Shown piece after piece: positions 4,752-5,896 of a stretch of 5,896 nt of DNA. Numbering within the stretch: position 1 is the first letter of the stretch; each line of letters starts with the position of its first letter. A model generated the notes under the pieces. It was not told where the DNA came from and ran no database searches. It worked only from the letters and a program-made list of their open reading frames with translations. Source of the DNA: Lachnospiraceae bacterium (lineage in GTDB: Bacteria; Bacillota; Clostridia; Lachnospirales; Lachnospiraceae); NCBI GenBank assembly GCA_003447895.1, contig DLYC01000258.1, positions 1 through 5,896 of the forward strand, read 5' to 3'. A program made the translations under genes and the position numbers.

Positions 4752-4807
4752 TGCATGACAGCGGTACCTGCATGACAGCGGCATCTGCATGACAGCGACA
4801 GCGGCAC
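4752..4807 (+). repeat. 17-bp tandem repeats, three copies, before the S-component
   Basis: Three units begin at 4752, 4769 and 4786, each TGCATGACAGCG plus a variable tail: GTACC, GCATC, and in the third an extra ACAGCG followed by GCACC. The period is exactly 17 for the first two units, and the third carries a six-base internal duplication. The array ends six bases before the ribosome site GAGGAGG (4814-4820). A TTGACA at 4738-4743 precedes the array, but no -10 box lies at the right distance; the array occupies that place. It may be a slippage-prone spacer, a set of protein sites, or an mRNA element. Confidence 0.9.
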
Positions 4808-4828
4808 CCACAGAGAGGAGGAAAATTT

Positions 4829-5431
4829 GTGAAGCGATATACTCTCAGAAATCTTCTGTTTCTTACGCTCTGCTGCGACCTGGGGCTGTTCTCGAAGAGG
4901 CTGATCTCGCCTGCGGCCAATATTTTGACCGATTTTCTGCGGATCCCGGGGGGCATTGGGACGAGCTTTTCTCTGATGTTTCTTGTCGTCGCAGCAGCGC
5001 TGGTTCCCGTCTTCGGATGCGCGACGCTGATGGCCCTGGTGCAGAGCCTGACCGCGCTGTCGCTCGGCATGGTCGGCAGCATGGGAATCCTGTCGCCGGT
5101 CGGTTACATCGTGCCCGGCATCGTGATCGACCTGCTCTTTGTGCTCTCGCGAAAAGCCGGTCTTGGGACGGACCTCACGCTGGTGATCGCCAACATGCTC
5201 GGCGCCGCGTCCGCCGGCCTGACTGCCAACTTCCTGGTGTTCCGCCTGCCCGGTGTGCCTCTCGCGCTCTACATCGCGGTGGCGCTTGCGAGCGGCGCGG
5301 TGTGCGGATGCTTTGCCGGCGTCCTGGTCAGAAGGCTTCGTCCTGTTATGTCGTCCTCTGCTTCCGCGGGAACTGATAAGGGCGGTGCGCCGGTTGCAAA
5401 ACATGTGCCGGGAAGCTGCGAGCGGAATTAA
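4829..5431 (+). CDS. ECF-type transporter S-component, substrate unknown
   Basis: A 200-residue membrane protein with about five to six hydrophobic segments (roughly 8-24, 46-62, 63-83, 86-108, 117-138, 143-167) and a short polar tail from 173. The small alanine- and glycine-rich helices and the segment FLRIPGGIGTSFSLMFLVVAAAL (36-58) fit the substrate-binding subunit of an energy-coupling-factor vitamin transporter, probably a member without an assigned ligand. It starts at GTG 4829-4831, eight bases after a strong GAGGAGG site. The tail SSSASAGTDKGGAPVAKHVPGS is low in complexity and probably disordered. The next gene, 44 bases downstream, encodes a membrane-anchored extracytoplasmic protein that may work with it. 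ATPase and T-subunit genes could follow beyond the window. Expression likely depends on the leader and terminator at 4493-4697. A related type of small integral membrane protein cannot be excluded. Confidence 0.7.
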   Translation: MKRYTLRNLLFLTLCCDLGLFSKRLISPAANILTDFLRIPGGIGTSFSLMFLVVAAALVPVFGCATLMALVQSLTALSLGMVGSMGILSPVGYIVPGIVIDLLFVLSRKAGLGTDLTLVIANMLGAASAGLTANFLVFRLPGVPLALYIAVALASGAVCGCFAGVLVRRLRPVMSSSASAGTDKGGAPVAKHVPGSCERN

Positions 5432-5475
5432 AAACGTGATTCAATGAACATTCTTTTAAGGGGGGAAATTCAGAA

Positions 5476-5896
5476 ATGCAAAAGAAAGTGATTGCCGGAA
5501 TTGTTGCTGTATTAGTCGTTGTCGTCGCCGTACTGGCATTTGTCAACCGAAAAGGAGACGCGGATACTTCCGGACTGGTCCTTATGGGCGGCGGCAAGGA
5601 GATCGTCGTCTCCTGGGATGACGTCGGGGGACAATCTTTTGACGGAGATCTCGTCAACGGGAAGGGCGAGGTGTCGCACCACGAGTACACGGGCGCCGAG
5701 CTGCAGACTCTTCTTACGGCAAGCGGCATCGAGGTCACTGACGCGTCCGTGATCACGGCCGAATCGGAGGATCACTACTCCGCGCAGCTGACGGGCGCAG
5801 AACTCCTCGAAGCCGGCAAAGTCTACGTCGCGCTAACGGACGGCGGCAAGCCGATCGAAGGCATCGACGGCGGCCAGGGGGCACAGCTCGTCGTGT
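5476..5896 (+). CDS. Membrane-anchored molybdopterin-binding-fold-like protein (partial, 3' end missing)
   Basis: 140 codons are visible and the frame is open at the window edge. Residues 5-22 are an uninterrupted hydrophobic helix after MQKK, a signal anchor or signal peptide without a lipobox cysteine. The rest resembles the small secreted Firmicute proteins annotated under the oxidoreductase molybdopterin-binding domain: a leading strand KEIVVSWDDV (41-50), GDLVNGKGEVSHHEYTGAELQTLLTASGIEV (57-87), a VITAESEDHYSAQLTGAELL segment (92-111) in place of the family's DGYS region, and KVYVALTDGGKPIEGIDGGQGAQLVV (115-140), matching the family's dG-x-P-l ... G-p-l-r-l-v-v ending. No cysteine occurs in the visible part, so the molybdenum-ligating cysteine of true sulfite oxidases is absent here. 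The ATG has AAGGGGGG (5458-5465) about ten bases upstream. Its place behind an S-component suggests an extracytoplasmic ligand-binding partner; this role is inference. Confidence 0.65.
   Translation, partial: MQKKVIAGIVAVLVVVVAVLAFVNRKGDADTSGLVLMGGGKEIVVSWDDVGGQSFDGDLVNGKGEVSHHEYTGAELQTLLTASGIEVTDASVITAESEDHYSAQLTGAELLEAGKVYVALTDGGKPIEGIDGGQGAQLVV

Noticed and set aside
4738..4766. Second plus-strand promoter starting from TTGACA at 4738-4743
   Set aside because: No acceptable -10 box at 16-18 bases spacing (GCGGTA or similar), so a -35 match alone is not enough.
4482..4811. 109-codon minus-strand open frame across the noncoding block
   Set aside because: It runs through the terminator, the UUCG hairpin and the 17-bp repeats, has a repeat-derived N-terminus (SCRYRCHA), no good ribosome site and no recognisable domain; it is better explained as chance openness.
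4718..5404. 228-codon minus-strand open frame opposite the S-component gene
   Set aside because: Very rich in Arg, His, Gln and Asp, antisense to a well-formed membrane protein with a strong ribosome site, and without domain similarity.

Overview
The window looks like a chromosomal segment of a moderately GC-rich Firmicute, most likely a gut clostridium of the Lachnospiraceae type. This rests on strong AGGAGG-like ribosome sites, frequent GTG/TTG starts, GC-rich coding regions separated by AT-rich spacers, and the gene families present (QueT and ECF S-components, a Cof-type HAD phosphatase, a DUF218/YdcF membrane protein). The taxonomic placement is inference; there is no rRNA or marker gene to confirm it.

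Layout. Bases 1-891 (minus strand): the first codons of an unknown gene, a TetR-family regulator directly upstream of it, and a very clear autoregulatory promoter, which is a perfect TTGACA-17-TATAAT box with two copies of the palindrome TGACACCGTGTCA. Bases 822-2630 (minus strand): a two-gene unit, HAD phosphatase then DUF218/YdcF membrane protein, with an extended -10 promoter upstream and a rho-independent terminator downstream. Bases 2631-2824: a divergent spacer holding an exact-period 37-bp tandem duplication and, next to queT, a chain of hairpins, two of which exclude each other. Bases 2825-4427 (plus strand): a QueT-like membrane transporter subunit, an 11-codon mini-ORF overlapping the start of a THEP1-type NTPase, and a thioredoxin/TlpA-like lipoprotein that stops just after its CxxC motif and immediately abuts a 29-bp perfect palindrome.

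Bases 4428-4828 hold about 400 bases without a credible protein but with dense signals: the palindrome, a near-consensus plus-strand promoter, about 200 nt of foldable RNA ending in a strong terminator, and three 17-bp tandem repeats just before the next ribosome site. From 4829 the plus strand encodes an ECF-type S-component and then the first 140 codons of a membrane-anchored protein resembling the molybdopterin-binding (sulfite-oxidase-like) fold, without any cysteine in the visible part; it runs off the window.

How it may work together: the plus-strand genes are dominated by micronutrient or cofactor uptake (QueT for queuosine precursors; a second S-component of unknown ligand with an extracytoplasmic partner). 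The most unusual part is the promoter-RNA-terminator block ahead of the second S-component. It has the layout of an attenuator or riboswitch, and its first hairpin shares the 7-mer CTGTGTC with the terminator, so alternative pairings are possible. I could not match it to a riboswitch class I know.
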